This document shows positions 43,491-51,836 of a DNA stretch of 64,000 bases, one piece after another; within the stretch, counting starts at the first letter, position 1, and the number at the start of each line of letters is the position of its first letter. Location of the stretch: NCBI RefSeq assembly GCF_000218565.1, contig NC_015684.1, forward strand, positions 124,001 through 188,000. The letters run 5' to 3'. The position numbers were made by a program, and so were the translations under genes. The notes beneath the pieces are model-generated. The model was not told the origin of the DNA. It saw nothing but the letters and a program-made list of their open reading frames with translations, and searched no databases. The DNA comes from Afipia carboxidovorans OM5. Lineage in GTDB: Bacteria > Pseudomonadota > Alphaproteobacteria > Rhizobiales > Xanthobacteraceae.

Positions 43491-45545
43491 TTATTGCAGA
43501 CGGTTGGTTGAGGCCACCGGGTCCTCATGACGAACGAGGGCTGCCAACGCATCCGTCTCGGAGACCGGCAGCGAACAGGTCTGGCCGCGGCAGACGAAAG
43601 CGACCGCGCCGCCGCCCGGCACAACCTTGTCGTTGGCGGGATGATGCGCCGGCAGTTTTGCCGGATCGGGTACGTGCAGAACGATGGTGGTGGCGTGCGG
43701 CAGCGCGCGCGCCGCCTTCAACAGTGCTTCGGCCTCCTCGCCCTCTCCCGTCACCACGATCTCGGCGCCGGCGAGATAAAGGTCGAGTGCGTTGAGAAGC
43801 GAAAGGTGCCCGAAGACGTTTTCGCCAGCGACGGCAAGCATGCGTGAAAACAGCGTGTCGAGTTGCTTGCGCCAGCGATCATCGCCGGTCAGCACGGCAA
43901 GGCGCGCGAGGTTTTGCGCGGTGAGGCCAATGTGGTTCGGCGTCGCGTCGTCGACGCTCGAATGCGGGCGCAGGATCAGGCCCTCGGCATCATCGGAGGT
44001 GAGGAAGTATCCGCCATGGCGCGGATCGCCGTAATGCGTATCGAGGTCGGCCTGCCAGAGCACGGCCTGATCGAGGAAGAGATGGTCGCCGGTTGCCTCG
44101 TGCAGTGCGAGCGCCGCGCGGATCATCGCGGCATTGTCGGAGGCGAGCGCGGGCTGCAGCAGCTTGCCCGCGCGCCAGGAATGACCGAGCCGGCCATGGC
44201 GGCTCATCGTGGTCGTGATGAATCCGAACGCGGTCGCGGCAAGCGTCAGCCAGTCCGGCCGAGCGAAGGCCTGGGCCGCGTGTACCAGCGCAGCAATGGT
44301 CAAGCCGTTCCAGTCAGCAAGCACCTTGTCGTCGAGACCGGGGCGCACCCGCTTCTCCCGCGCGCGAAACAAAATCGCGCGCATCGCCGCAAGCTGCTCG
44401 GCTTCCGTTGCAGTGTCGCTATCATCACCGAGGCGATTGAGGATGTTGCGCCCCTCGAAATTGCCGTCTGCGGTGACGCCATATTTCGCCGCGAAGAACG
44501 TCGCATCGTCCTTACCGAGCAGCTCCTCGATCTCGCTTTGCGACCAGATGTAGAAACGCCCCTCCTCGCCTTCGCTGTCGGCATCGAGCGATGACGCGAA
44601 GCCGCCTTCCCTCGTCAGCATTTCGCGCTTGAGCCAGCCGACTGTTTCCTCGGCGCGCTGATGATAGAGCGCGTTCGGTGCGCGCGCATGTTCGAGCGCG
44701 AGCAGATCGAGGATCTGCGCATTGTCGTAGAGCATCTTCTCGAAATGCGGCACCAGCCATTTATCATCGACCGTATAGCGCGCGTAGCCGCCGCCGAGAT
44801 GATCGTAGATGCCCCCCTGGCTCATGCGCGTCAGCGCGAGGTTGGTGGTGATGAAGAAACGATCGTCTCCGGTGCGGGCGCCCGCGCGCCAGAGAAATTC
44901 AAGCATCGAGCATTGCGGGAATTTCGGCGCGCCGCGCAGCCCGCCATTGTCCGGATCGGTTGAACGCGCGATCGAGCCCGCGACATTGTCGAGTTCGTTG
45001 AGGCCGATCGAGGCGGTGTCGGTCGGGCTTCGCTCGGCGAGGCTGCGCTCGATCGCTGTTTTGTTGGCGGCGATCTTGTCGGGCTCGTCACGATAGATTC
45101 GGATGAACTCGCGCATGATGCCGACGAAGGACGGGCGGCCATATTGCGGTGTGTTGGGAAAATAAGTGCCGCCCCAGATCGGCGCGCCGTCGGGCGACAG
45201 AAACATCGTCATCGGCCAGCCGCCCTGCTGACCCAGCAGATGCAGCGCTCGCATATAGATCTGGTCGATATCCGGCCGCTCCTCGCGATCCACCTTGATG
45301 CAGACGAACAGCTCGTTCATCACCTCTGCGGTGGCGGCGTCCTCGAAACTTTCGTGCGCCATGACATGGCACCAGTGGCAGGCGGCATAGCCGACCGACA
45401 GCAGGATCGGCTTGCCGGTCTTTTGCGCTTCGGCCAGAGCCTCCGTCCCCCAGGGCCACCAGTCGACCGGATTGTGCTGATGTTGCAGAAGATAGGGGCT
45501 GGTTTCGCCCGCCAGGCGATTTGTGTGCGGTGCAGCATCGTCCAT
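43491..45545 (-). CDS. YyaL/SSP411-like protein with N-terminal thioredoxin domain
   Basis: 684 aa from ATG 45545 with AAGGAG upstream; a longer open frame upstream is the shadow of mnmE. N-terminal thioredoxin-like (DUF255) domain: NRLAGETSPYLLQHQHNPVDWWPW and YAACHWCHVMAHESFED with CxxC at 56-59. The large C-terminal part is an alpha/alpha toroid resembling N-acylglucosamine 2-epimerases (GGIYDHLGGGYARYTVDDKWLVPHFEKMLYDNAQ, DADSEGEEGRFYIWS, DDKVLADWNGLTIAAL). Relatives occur from bacteria to humans (SPATA20); the activity is unproven. Convergent with the ABC operon, divergent from mnmE. Confidence 0.9.
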   Translation of the reverse strand: MDDAAPHTNRLAGETSPYLLQHQHNPVDWWPWGTEALAEAQKTGKPILLSVGYAACHWCHVMAHESFEDAATAEVMNELFVCIKVDREERPDIDQIYMRALHLLGQQGGWPMTMFLSPDGAPIWGGTYFPNTPQYGRPSFVGIMREFIRIYRDEPDKIAANKTAIERSLAERSPTDTASIGLNELDNVAGSIARSTDPDNGGLRGAPKFPQCSMLEFLWRAGARTGDDRFFITTNLALTRMSQGGIYDHLGGGYARYTVDDKWLVPHFEKMLYDNAQILDLLALEHARAPNALYHQRAEETVGWLKREMLTREGGFASSLDADSEGEEGRFYIWSQSEIEELLGKDDATFFAAKYGVTADGNFEGRNILNRLGDDSDTATEAEQLAAMRAILFRAREKRVRPGLDDKVLADWNGLTIAALVHAAQAFARPDWLTLAATAFGFITTTMSRHGRLGHSWRAGKLLQPALASDNAAMIRAALALHEATGDHLFLDQAVLWQADLDTHYGDPRHGGYFLTSDDAEGLILRPHSSVDDATPNHIGLTAQNLARLAVLTGDDRWRKQLDTLFSRMLAVAGENVFGHLSLLNALDLYLAGAEIVVTGEGEEAEALLKAARALPHATTIVLHVPDPAKLPAHHPANDKVVPGGGAVAFVCRGQTCSLPVSETDALAALVRHEDPVASTNRLQ

Positions 45546-45647
45546 GCCGCAGCTCCTTCTGCAATATGTTGCGTCGCAACATAGCGACGAAACCGGGAAT
45601 TTTGCGGTTTTCGGTTGCTCCGCCCTGCTCTGTCGAACAAATAAGCC

Positions 45648-46976
45648 ATGCCGTTGCAACCACCAACCATTTACGCACTCGCCTCCGGCCGGCCGCCCGC
45701 GGCGATCGCGATTGTGCGCGTCTCCGGGCCGCAGGTGCCTCAGGTGCTGGAGCGGTTGTGCGGCCGCCTGCCCCAGCCCCGAACTGCGACGCTCGTGACG
45801 CTGACCTCGCCGGGCACCGGACCGATCGACCAAGCCGTCGCGTTGTGGTTTCCCGCGCCCCATAGCGCGACCGGCGAAGACGTCGCCGAATTCCAGCTTC
45901 ATGGCGGCCGCGCGGTGATCGCGGCACTGTTCGCCGCTCTGGAAAAAATCGATGGCCTGCGCCCGGCCGAGCCCGGCGAATTCACCCGCCGCGCATTCGA
46001 GAACGGCAAGCTCGACCTCACGGAAGCCGAAGGTCTCGATGACCTCATTCATGCCGACACCGATCGCCAGCGGCGCCAGGCGCTGCGTCATCTGCAGGGG
46101 CTGCTTGGTCATCGCGCCGAGAGTTGGCGCGCGCAGATCATCGAGGCGATGGCGCTGATTGAAGCGGGTATCGATTTTTCCGACGAGGGCGATGTCTCGA
46201 CGGAGTTGATGGCGCCGGCGCTTGCGCGCGTTGCTTCTCTCAGAACGGAAATCGAAGAAACCCTTGCGGCATCGGCACAAAGTGAACGCCTGCGCGAGGG
46301 CCTGCAGGTTGCGATCGCAGGGCCACCGAATGCAGGCAAGTCGACACTCCTCAATCGTCTTGCGCGACGTGAGGCTGCGATCGTCTCGCCGCATGCCGGC
46401 ACCACGCGCGACATCATCGAAGTGCATCTCGATCTCGATGGCTATCCGGTGACGCTGATCGACACTGCCGGGCTGCGTGATGCGAGCGATCCGGTCGAGC
46501 AGGAAGGCGTGCGCCGGGCACGGGCGCGGGCGGAGGCCGCGGATCTCGTGCTGTGGCTGGATGAGGCGGAAAGCAACGCGACGCCGCTCGCTGGCGAAGT
46601 GCCGCTCTGGCGCGTACGCAACAAGATCGACCTTGCCGGGAAGGTTGGTGCGTCAACGGGCGGAAGCGATCCGGCATTTGCGATCTCGGCCGTGACCGGG
46701 GAGGGCGTCGACCAGTTGGTGGCGGCTCTTGTCGGATTTGCGTCGGACTATTTCGGGGGCGGGGAGGCGGCACTGGTCAGCCGCGCCCGGCATCGCGTGT
46801 TGCTGACCGAGACCGTTGCGGCGTTGAAGCGGGCCGAGGATCGGGCCGGGCAGGGCGATGAAATCGTCGCTGAGGAGCTTCGAATCGCGATTCATGCTGT
46901 TGGAAGGCTCCTTGGGCGGGTCGACGTTGAAGAGATTCTGGATTCGATCTTTCGAGAGTTCTGTATTGGTAAATGA
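45648..46976 (+). CDS. mnmE: tRNA modification GTPase MnmE (TrmE)
   Basis: 442 aa. N-terminal tetrahydrofolate-binding domain (TIYALASGRPPAAIAIVRVSGPQV, EFQLHGGRAV, RPAEPGEFTRRAFENGKLDLTEAEGLDDLI), a helical domain, then an inserted GTPase: P-loop GPPNAGKS (225-232), GTTRDIIE, DTAGLRDASDPVEQEGVRRA, NKID. The C-terminal CIGK (439-442) supplies the catalytic Cys. With MnmG it forms the cmnm5U modification at wobble uridine 34 of tRNAs. mnmG follows after a 150-base gap that holds two parS sites. Confidence 0.97.
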   Translation: MPLQPPTIYALASGRPPAAIAIVRVSGPQVPQVLERLCGRLPQPRTATLVTLTSPGTGPIDQAVALWFPAPHSATGEDVAEFQLHGGRAVIAALFAALEKIDGLRPAEPGEFTRRAFENGKLDLTEAEGLDDLIHADTDRQRRQALRHLQGLLGHRAESWRAQIIEAMALIEAGIDFSDEGDVSTELMAPALARVASLRTEIEETLAASAQSERLREGLQVAIAGPPNAGKSTLLNRLARREAAIVSPHAGTTRDIIEVHLDLDGYPVTLIDTAGLRDASDPVEQEGVRRARARAEAADLVLWLDEAESNATPLAGEVPLWRVRNKIDLAGKVGASTGGSDPAFAISAVTGEGVDQLVAALVGFASDYFGGGEAALVSRARHRVLLTETVAALKRAEDRAGQGDEIVAEELRIAIHAVGRLLGRVDVEEILDSIFREFCIGK

Positions 46977-46981
46977 ACGGT

Positions 46982-46997
46982 TGTTTCACGTGAAACA
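46982..46997. promoter_or_regulatory. parS centromere site 1
   Basis: Perfect 16-bp palindrome TGTTTCACGTGAAACA, identical to the consensus ParB-binding site. It lies between mnmE and mnmG, 3.9 kb from parB. ParB nucleates here and spreads, supporting origin segregation. Confidence 0.95.
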
Positions 46998-47045
46998 GTC
47001 GCCTTGGGGCAGGGGGCAGCTTCCCGCCTGATAACCGCAAATCTC

Positions 47046-47061
47046 TGTTTCACGTGAAACA
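47046..47061. promoter_or_regulatory. parS centromere site 2
   Basis: Second perfect TGTTTCACGTGAAACA, 64 bases (centre to centre) from site 1, still before the mnmG start. Closely paired parS sites near parAB and the origin are usual in alphaproteobacteria. Confidence 0.95.
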
Positions 47062-47126
47062 GTTTGGGCGATTGCTTCTGACGAAACGTCTTTCCGTCGC
47101 AGCATCAGCGCGATAAAAGGCCGCCC

Positions 47127-49001
47127 ATGCGTAAAACATTCGATGTTATTGTGGTCGGAGGCGGTCATGCCGGCTGTGAGGCGGCGGCGGCTTCCGCCCG
47201 CCTCGGCGCCGAAACCGCGCTTCTGACCCATCGTTTCGCCACCGTCGGGGCGATGTCGTGTAATCCGGCCATCGGCGGGCTCGGCAAGGGCCATCTGGTC
47301 CGGGAAATCGACGCGCTGGACGGCTTGATGGGCCGGATGGCAGACACCGGCGGTATTCAGTTTCGGGTTCTCAATCGCCGCAAGGGTCCCGCTGTTCGCG
47401 GGCCCCGCGCCCAGATCGACCGCGCGCTCTATGCGGCTGCGATGCAAGCTGAAATTCGTGCCACCCCGCATCTGTCCGTCATCGAAGGGGAAGCCGATGC
47501 GCTGGTGCTGAAGGATGACCGGATCGCCGGCCTGAAGCTTGCCGATGGCCGGGAATTCTCCTGTCGCGCGGTGGTTATCACCACCGGCACGTTTCTGCGT
47601 GGAATCATCCATCTCGGTGAGACCAGCTGGCCGGCCGGCCGCATCAACGAAGCGCCCGCCATGGGTCTGTCGAAGTCGTTCGAGCAGATCGGTTTTACGC
47701 TCGGGCGGCTGAAAACCGGTACGCCGGCGCGGCTCGACGGCACCACGATCGATTGGGCAGCGGTCGAACGGCAGCCCGGGGACGATCCGGCCGAGCCGTT
47801 TTCGACCCTCACAGAGGAAATCACGACCCCGCAGGTCGAATGCGGCATCACCCGCACCACGACTGCGACCCATGCCGTGATCCGCGAGAATGTGCACCGC
47901 TCGCCGCTTTATTCCGGCCAGATCCAGAGCATCGGCCCGCGCTATTGCCCCTCGATCGAGGACAAGATCGTCCGTTTCGGCGACCGCGACAGCCACCAGA
48001 TTTTCCTTGAGCCAGAGGGGCTTAAGGACACCACGGTCTATCCCAACGGAATCTCGACCTCGCTGCCGGAAGAGGTTCAGAAGGCAATTCTGACGACAAT
48101 TCCGGGGCTTGAACGGACGCGGATGATCCGCCCGGGCTACGCCATCGAATACGACCATGTTGATCCGCGCGAGCTTGAGCCGACGCTGGAGACCAGGCGG
48201 GTGCCGGGATTGTTTCTGGCGGGCCAGATCAATGGCACCACGGGCTATGAAGAGGCGGCGGCGCAGGGCCTCGTTGCCGGGCTGAACGCTGCGCGGACGG
48301 CCGGCGGGAAAGAGGGCGTGATCTTCGACCGCGCCGACGGCTATCTCGGGGTGATGATCGACGATCTCACTTCGCGTGGCGTCACCGAGCCCTATCGGAT
48401 GTTCACCTCGCGGGCCGAATATCGCCTGACGCTGCGGGCGGATAATGCCGACCAGCGGTTGACCTGGCGCGGCCTCGCGCTCGGCGTCGTCGGTTTTGCC
48501 CGGCAGGCGCAGTTTGATGCGAAGATGCGGGCGCTGGATGCGGCCAAGGAGGCGGCGAAATCGCTGTCGCTGACGCCTACCGAAGGCATTCGCCATGGTT
48601 TGGCGCTCAACCGCGATGGCCAACGCCGCAGCGCTTTCGAGCTTCTGGCCTATCCGGAGATCGGCTGGGCGGATGTAGCGCGGATCTGGCCGCAGCTTGC
48701 CGAGGTTACGCCGGATATCGCCGAACATGTTGAAATCGATGCGAAATATGACGTCTACCTGGCGCGTCAGGCCGCCGACGTCAGCGCTTTCCGCCGCGAC
48801 GAGGCGCTGGTGCTGAGCGGTGTCGATTATGCCGATGTGCCCGGACTTTCCAACGAGGCGCGGCAGAAGCTGCAAAAGGCGCAGCCGCGGACCATCGGGC
48901 AGGCGGCACGGATCGAGGCGATGACCCCGGCCGCGCTCGGCATCCTCACCGCATATCTGCGGCGGCGATCCCGTCATCGGTCTGACGCCAAAGCGGGCTA
49001 A
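47127..49001 (+). CDS. mnmG: tRNA uridine 5-carboxymethylaminomethyl modification enzyme MnmG (GidA)
   Basis: 624 aa FAD enzyme, partner of MnmE. FAD-binding FDVIVVGGGHAGCEAAAASARLGAETALLTH near the start, MSCNPAIGGLGKGHLVREIDALDGLMG, FRVLNRRKGPAVRGPRAQIDR, TGTFLRGIIHLGE, GRLKTGTPARLDG, GPRYCPSIEDKIVRF, NGISTSLPEEVQ, PGYAIEYDHVDP, LFLAGQINGTTGYEEAAAQGLVAGLNAA and SRAEYRLTLRADNAD. The C-terminal helical domain binds MnmE and tRNA. Full-length. rsmG follows after 150 bases. Confidence 0.98.
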   Translation: MRKTFDVIVVGGGHAGCEAAAASARLGAETALLTHRFATVGAMSCNPAIGGLGKGHLVREIDALDGLMGRMADTGGIQFRVLNRRKGPAVRGPRAQIDRALYAAAMQAEIRATPHLSVIEGEADALVLKDDRIAGLKLADGREFSCRAVVITTGTFLRGIIHLGETSWPAGRINEAPAMGLSKSFEQIGFTLGRLKTGTPARLDGTTIDWAAVERQPGDDPAEPFSTLTEEITTPQVECGITRTTTATHAVIRENVHRSPLYSGQIQSIGPRYCPSIEDKIVRFGDRDSHQIFLEPEGLKDTTVYPNGISTSLPEEVQKAILTTIPGLERTRMIRPGYAIEYDHVDPRELEPTLETRRVPGLFLAGQINGTTGYEEAAAQGLVAGLNAARTAGGKEGVIFDRADGYLGVMIDDLTSRGVTEPYRMFTSRAEYRLTLRADNADQRLTWRGLALGVVGFARQAQFDAKMRALDAAKEAAKSLSLTPTEGIRHGLALNRDGQRRSAFELLAYPEIGWADVARIWPQLAEVTPDIAEHVEIDAKYDVYLARQAADVSAFRRDEALVLSGVDYADVPGLSNEARQKLQKAQPRTIGQAARIEAMTPAALGILTAYLRRRSRHRSDAKAG

Positions 49002-49152
49002 ACTACGTAAGTGTCAGGAGAAACGGCGGGGAGCGGTGCAACGCGCCGAAACTCCTCGCAAAACCGCCCAGACAATTGCCCGGATCGGGAAGGGCGGCTA
49101 GTTTTCGGCATGGCGCGCATCGGGCGCGACCGATTCCTCAAGGCAGACGAAC

Positions 49153-49842
49153 GTGAGTAAGGCCAGGCTTCCAGAGCCGTCTTCCGCTGATAAGGCCGCG
49201 GCATTAGCGCTCGCGCCTGTTTCACGTGAAACACTCGGGCGGCTTGAGGCCTATGTCGATCTGCTGCTGCAATGGCAGGCGGTGACGAATCTCGTCGCGC
49301 CGTCGACATTGCCGACGTTGTGGACCCGGCACGTCGCTGATTCGTTGCAACTTCTCGATCTCGCATCTCGCGCGAAAACCTTTGCCGATCTCGGCAGCGG
49401 CGGCGGCTTTCCGGGGATCGTGCTTGCGTGCGCGCTTGCCGATCGTCCCGGCGCCCATGTCGATCTGGTCGAGCGCAACGCCAAGAAGGCAGCCTTCCTG
49501 CGCGAGGCGTTGCGAATCACTGGCGGCGCGGGCGAGGTTCATCACAGGGATATCGGGGATTACGTGAATAGTCGCGCCGCGCCGGTCGATTGCGTCACCG
49601 CGCGGGCGCTGGCCCCGCTACATCAATTGCTCGGCTTCGCGGAACCGTTGGTACGGAATGGCGCCAAGGCTGTGTTTCTCAAGGGCCAAGATGTAGAGAG
49701 AGAATTGACGGAAGCCACTAAATATTGGAAAATTAAGCGTGCCTTGCACCCTAGCCGCACCGGCGGTGACGGCTGCGTGGTCGAGGTGACAGAAATTGTG
49801 CGGTGCAGCATGGCGATGCCCGCTGGAGGGAATGGGGCATGA
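49153..49842 (+). CDS. rsmG: 16S rRNA (guanine527-N7)-methyltransferase RsmG (GidB)
   Basis: 229 aa from GTG 49153. SAM-binding FADLGSGGGFPGIVLACALAD, HVDLVERNAKKAAFLREALRITGG and CVTARALAPLHQLLGFAEPLV are the RsmG pattern. It methylates G527 of 16S rRNA; loss gives low-level streptomycin resistance in several bacteria. Residues 22-27 (PVSRET) are encoded by a perfect parS palindrome, so this gene doubles as a ParB-binding locus. The stop overlaps the parA start as ATGA. Confidence 0.97.
   Translation: MSKARLPEPSSADKAAALALAPVSRETLGRLEAYVDLLLQWQAVTNLVAPSTLPTLWTRHVADSLQLLDLASRAKTFADLGSGGGFPGIVLACALADRPGAHVDLVERNAKKAAFLREALRITGGAGEVHHRDIGDYVNSRAAPVDCVTARALAPLHQLLGFAEPLVRNGAKAVFLKGQDVERELTEATKYWKIKRALHPSRTGGDGCVVEVTEIVRCSMAMPAGGNGA
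49218..49233. promoter_or_regulatory. parS centromere site 3, inside rsmG
   Basis: Perfect TGTTTCACGTGAAACA within the rsmG coding sequence, read as codons of PVSRET. It is 1.65 kb from parB and the third perfect copy in 2.3 kb. Confidence 0.95.
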
Positions 49843-50690
49843 ACGGGATCGACGGCATCTTTGAGGATCACCCGTCCGAACGGGCGACCGGGCAGCCGCG
49901 CATCATCGCGTTGGCCAACCAGAAGGGCGGCGTCGGCAAGACCACGACCGCGATCAATCTCGGCACGGCGCTGGCTGCGATCGGCGAGCGCGTGCTGATT
50001 GTCGATCTTGATCCGCAGGGTAACGCCTCGACCGGCCTCGGCATCGATCGTCGCAACCGCAACTGCTCGACCTATGACGTGCTGATCGGCGAGGCCAAGC
50101 TGCGCGAGGCCATCGTGCCGACCGCGGTGCCGCGGTTGCACATCGCCGCCTCAACCATGGATCTCTCCGGCCTCGAGCTCGAACTCGGCACCGCGCGCGA
50201 CCGCGCCTTCCGCCTGCGCGATGCGATTGCCGATCTCAACACCGATGCGCCGGAAGGTGCCGACTACACTTATGTGCTGGTGGATTGCCCGCCGTCGCTC
50301 AACCTCATCACCGTCAACGCGATGGCGGCCTCGCACGCGATTCTGGTGCCGCTGCAGTGTGAATTCTTCGCGCTCGAGGGTCTGTCGCAATTGCTGCAGA
50401 CGGTCGAACAGGTGCGTTCGACTCTGAACCCGACGTTGTCGATCCACGGCATCGTGCTCACCATGTTCGACTCGCGCAACAACCTATCGAACCAGGTCGT
50501 TGCCGACGTCCGCGAGTTCATGGGCGACAAGGTCTACGACACCATGATCCCGCGCAACGTGCGTATTTCGGAAGCGCCGTCCTACGGTAAGCCGGTGCTG
50601 GTCTACGATCTCAAATGCGTCGGCAGCGATGCGTATCTGCGGCTTGCGACCGAAGTGATCCAGCGCGAGCGCGCGCTGCGGATGCATTGA
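49839..50690 (+). CDS. parA: chromosome partitioning ATPase ParA
   Basis: 283 aa from ATG 49839, preceded by GGAGGG and overlapping the rsmG stop (ATGA). Deviant Walker A KGGVGKTT (29-36), DLDPQGNASTGLGID, YVLVDCPPSLNLITVNAMAASHAILVPLQCEFFALEGLSQLL and ISEAPSYGKPVLVYD are typical of chromosomal Soj/ParA. It moves ParB-parS complexes toward the new pole. parB follows after a repeat-containing gap. Confidence 0.97.
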   Translation: MNGIDGIFEDHPSERATGQPRIIALANQKGGVGKTTTAINLGTALAAIGERVLIVDLDPQGNASTGLGIDRRNRNCSTYDVLIGEAKLREAIVPTAVPRLHIAASTMDLSGLELELGTARDRAFRLRDAIADLNTDAPEGADYTYVLVDCPPSLNLITVNAMAASHAILVPLQCEFFALEGLSQLLQTVEQVRSTLNPTLSIHGIVLTMFDSRNNLSNQVVADVREFMGDKVYDTMIPRNVRISEAPSYGKPVLVYDLKCVGSDAYLRLATEVIQRERALRMH

Positions 50691-50725
50691 AGAAAGGCGG
50701 CGTTACTTGCGCCGCCGATGAGACC

Positions 50726-50846
50726 GTCATTCCGGGGTGCGAGCAGAGCGAGCGAACCCGGAATCTCGAATTGAAGTTCTGGACGTGTGTTGATGCCGTC
50801 ATGAGATTCCGGATCGATCCGCGAAGGGCGGATCGTCCGGATGACG
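50726..50846. repeat. palindromic intergenic repeat, family B, copy 2
   Basis: Begins GTCATTCCGGGGTGCGAGCAG and ends GTCCGGATGAC; contains GCGAACCCGGAATCTCG as in the other copies, plus an inner stem GATCCGCGAAGGGCGGATC. It sits between parA and parB, so it is transcribed as part of the operon. Confidence 0.75.
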
Positions 50847-50884
50847 ACACGGGGAGTAGTCAAATGAGTCCGAGGGAGGCTGCG

Positions 50885-51775
50885 ATGGCCGAGGAGCGTT
50901 CGCGATTGGGTCGCGGTCTGGCAAGCCTGATCGGCGATGTCGGTGGCGAGGCGGCGCATGTCGAGCGCCCTGCCCGCACGCCGCGTAAGGTGCCGATCGA
51001 ATTCCTCAAAGCCAACCCGCGCAATCCGCGCCGCACCTTTGCCGATACCGAGCTCGACGAGTTGTCGGCCTCAATCAAGCAGCACGGCGTGATCCAGCCG
51101 ATCGTGGTGCGTGCGGTGAAAGGTGCCGCGGATCGTTTCGAGATCATCGCCGGCGAGCGGCGCTGGCGCGCCTCGCAGCGTGCAGGCCTGCATGAGGTGC
51201 CGATCGTCACTCTCGAGGTGACGGACAGTGCCGCGCTCGAAATTGCGATCATCGAAAACGTGCAGCGCGCCGACCTCAACGCGATGGAAGAAGCGCAGGG
51301 CTATCACGCACTCGCAACCTCCTACAATCACAGCGCCGATGACATTGCCAAGCTCGTCGGCAAGAGCCGCAGCCATGTCGCCAACACCATGCGGCTCACC
51401 AAATTGCCCGAGAGCGTGCAGGTGCTGATTGCCGAGGGCAAGCTCTCGGCCGGTCACGCCCGTGCGCTGATCAATGCGAAGGACCCGGCCGCTGCCGCGA
51501 AGCAGGCGGTCGAGCAGGGGCTGTCGGTGCGTCAGGTCGAAGCATTGTCGCATGAGGCGGGCGTGCCTGCGCGCGGCACGCCGAAGGCGCGCGGCAAAGC
51601 CTCCGGTGCGGACAAGAAGGATGCCGATACGCTCGCGCTGGAGAAGCGCATCAGCGATGCGCTCGGCCTCAAGGTCAGCGTCGATCACCGCGATCCTGGC
51701 GGCACGGTGCAGATCGCCTATCGCGATCTCGACCAGCTCGACGAGATTTTGCGCCGCCTCGAAAGCGGTCGCTGA
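50885..51775 (+). CDS. parB: chromosome partitioning protein ParB (CTPase, parS-binding)
   Basis: 296 aa from ATG 50885 (MAEERSRLGRGLASLIGDVG), with AGGGAGG close upstream; ATG 50864 also has GGGGAG and is possible. Sulfiredoxin-like CTPase domain: VPIEFLKANPRNPRRTF, IKQHGVIQPIVVRA, GERRWRAS (90-97), IIENVQRADLNAMEEAQGYHAL. HTH: SADDIAKLVGKSRSHVANTMRLTKLPESVQVLI with GKLSAGHARAL. The C-terminal dimer region ends RDLDQLDEILRRL. The three parS sites upstream are its targets. A terminator follows. Confidence 0.97.
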   Translation: MAEERSRLGRGLASLIGDVGGEAAHVERPARTPRKVPIEFLKANPRNPRRTFADTELDELSASIKQHGVIQPIVVRAVKGAADRFEIIAGERRWRASQRAGLHEVPIVTLEVTDSAALEIAIIENVQRADLNAMEEAQGYHALATSYNHSADDIAKLVGKSRSHVANTMRLTKLPESVQVLIAEGKLSAGHARALINAKDPAAAAKQAVEQGLSVRQVEALSHEAGVPARGTPKARGKASGADKKDADTLALEKRISDALGLKVSVDHRDPGGTVQIAYRDLDQLDEILRRLESGR

Positions 51776-51806
51776 CACAAGCAAAACGCGCGACATGCTG
51801 TGAGAT

Positions 51807-51831
51807 AAAAGGCCCGGTTCGCGGGCCTTTT
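51807..51831. terminator. terminator after parB, usable in both directions
   Basis: Stem AAAAGGCCCG (51807-51816), loop GTTCG, CGGGCCTTTT (51822-51831). Perfect 10-bp stem flanked by A and T tracts, between convergent parB and the GT39-like gene. Confidence 0.85.
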
Positions 51832-51836
51832 AGACG

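Noticed and set aside
46986..48977. 663-aa open frame on the minus strand
   Set aside because: Antisense to mnmG, which matches its family along its whole length.
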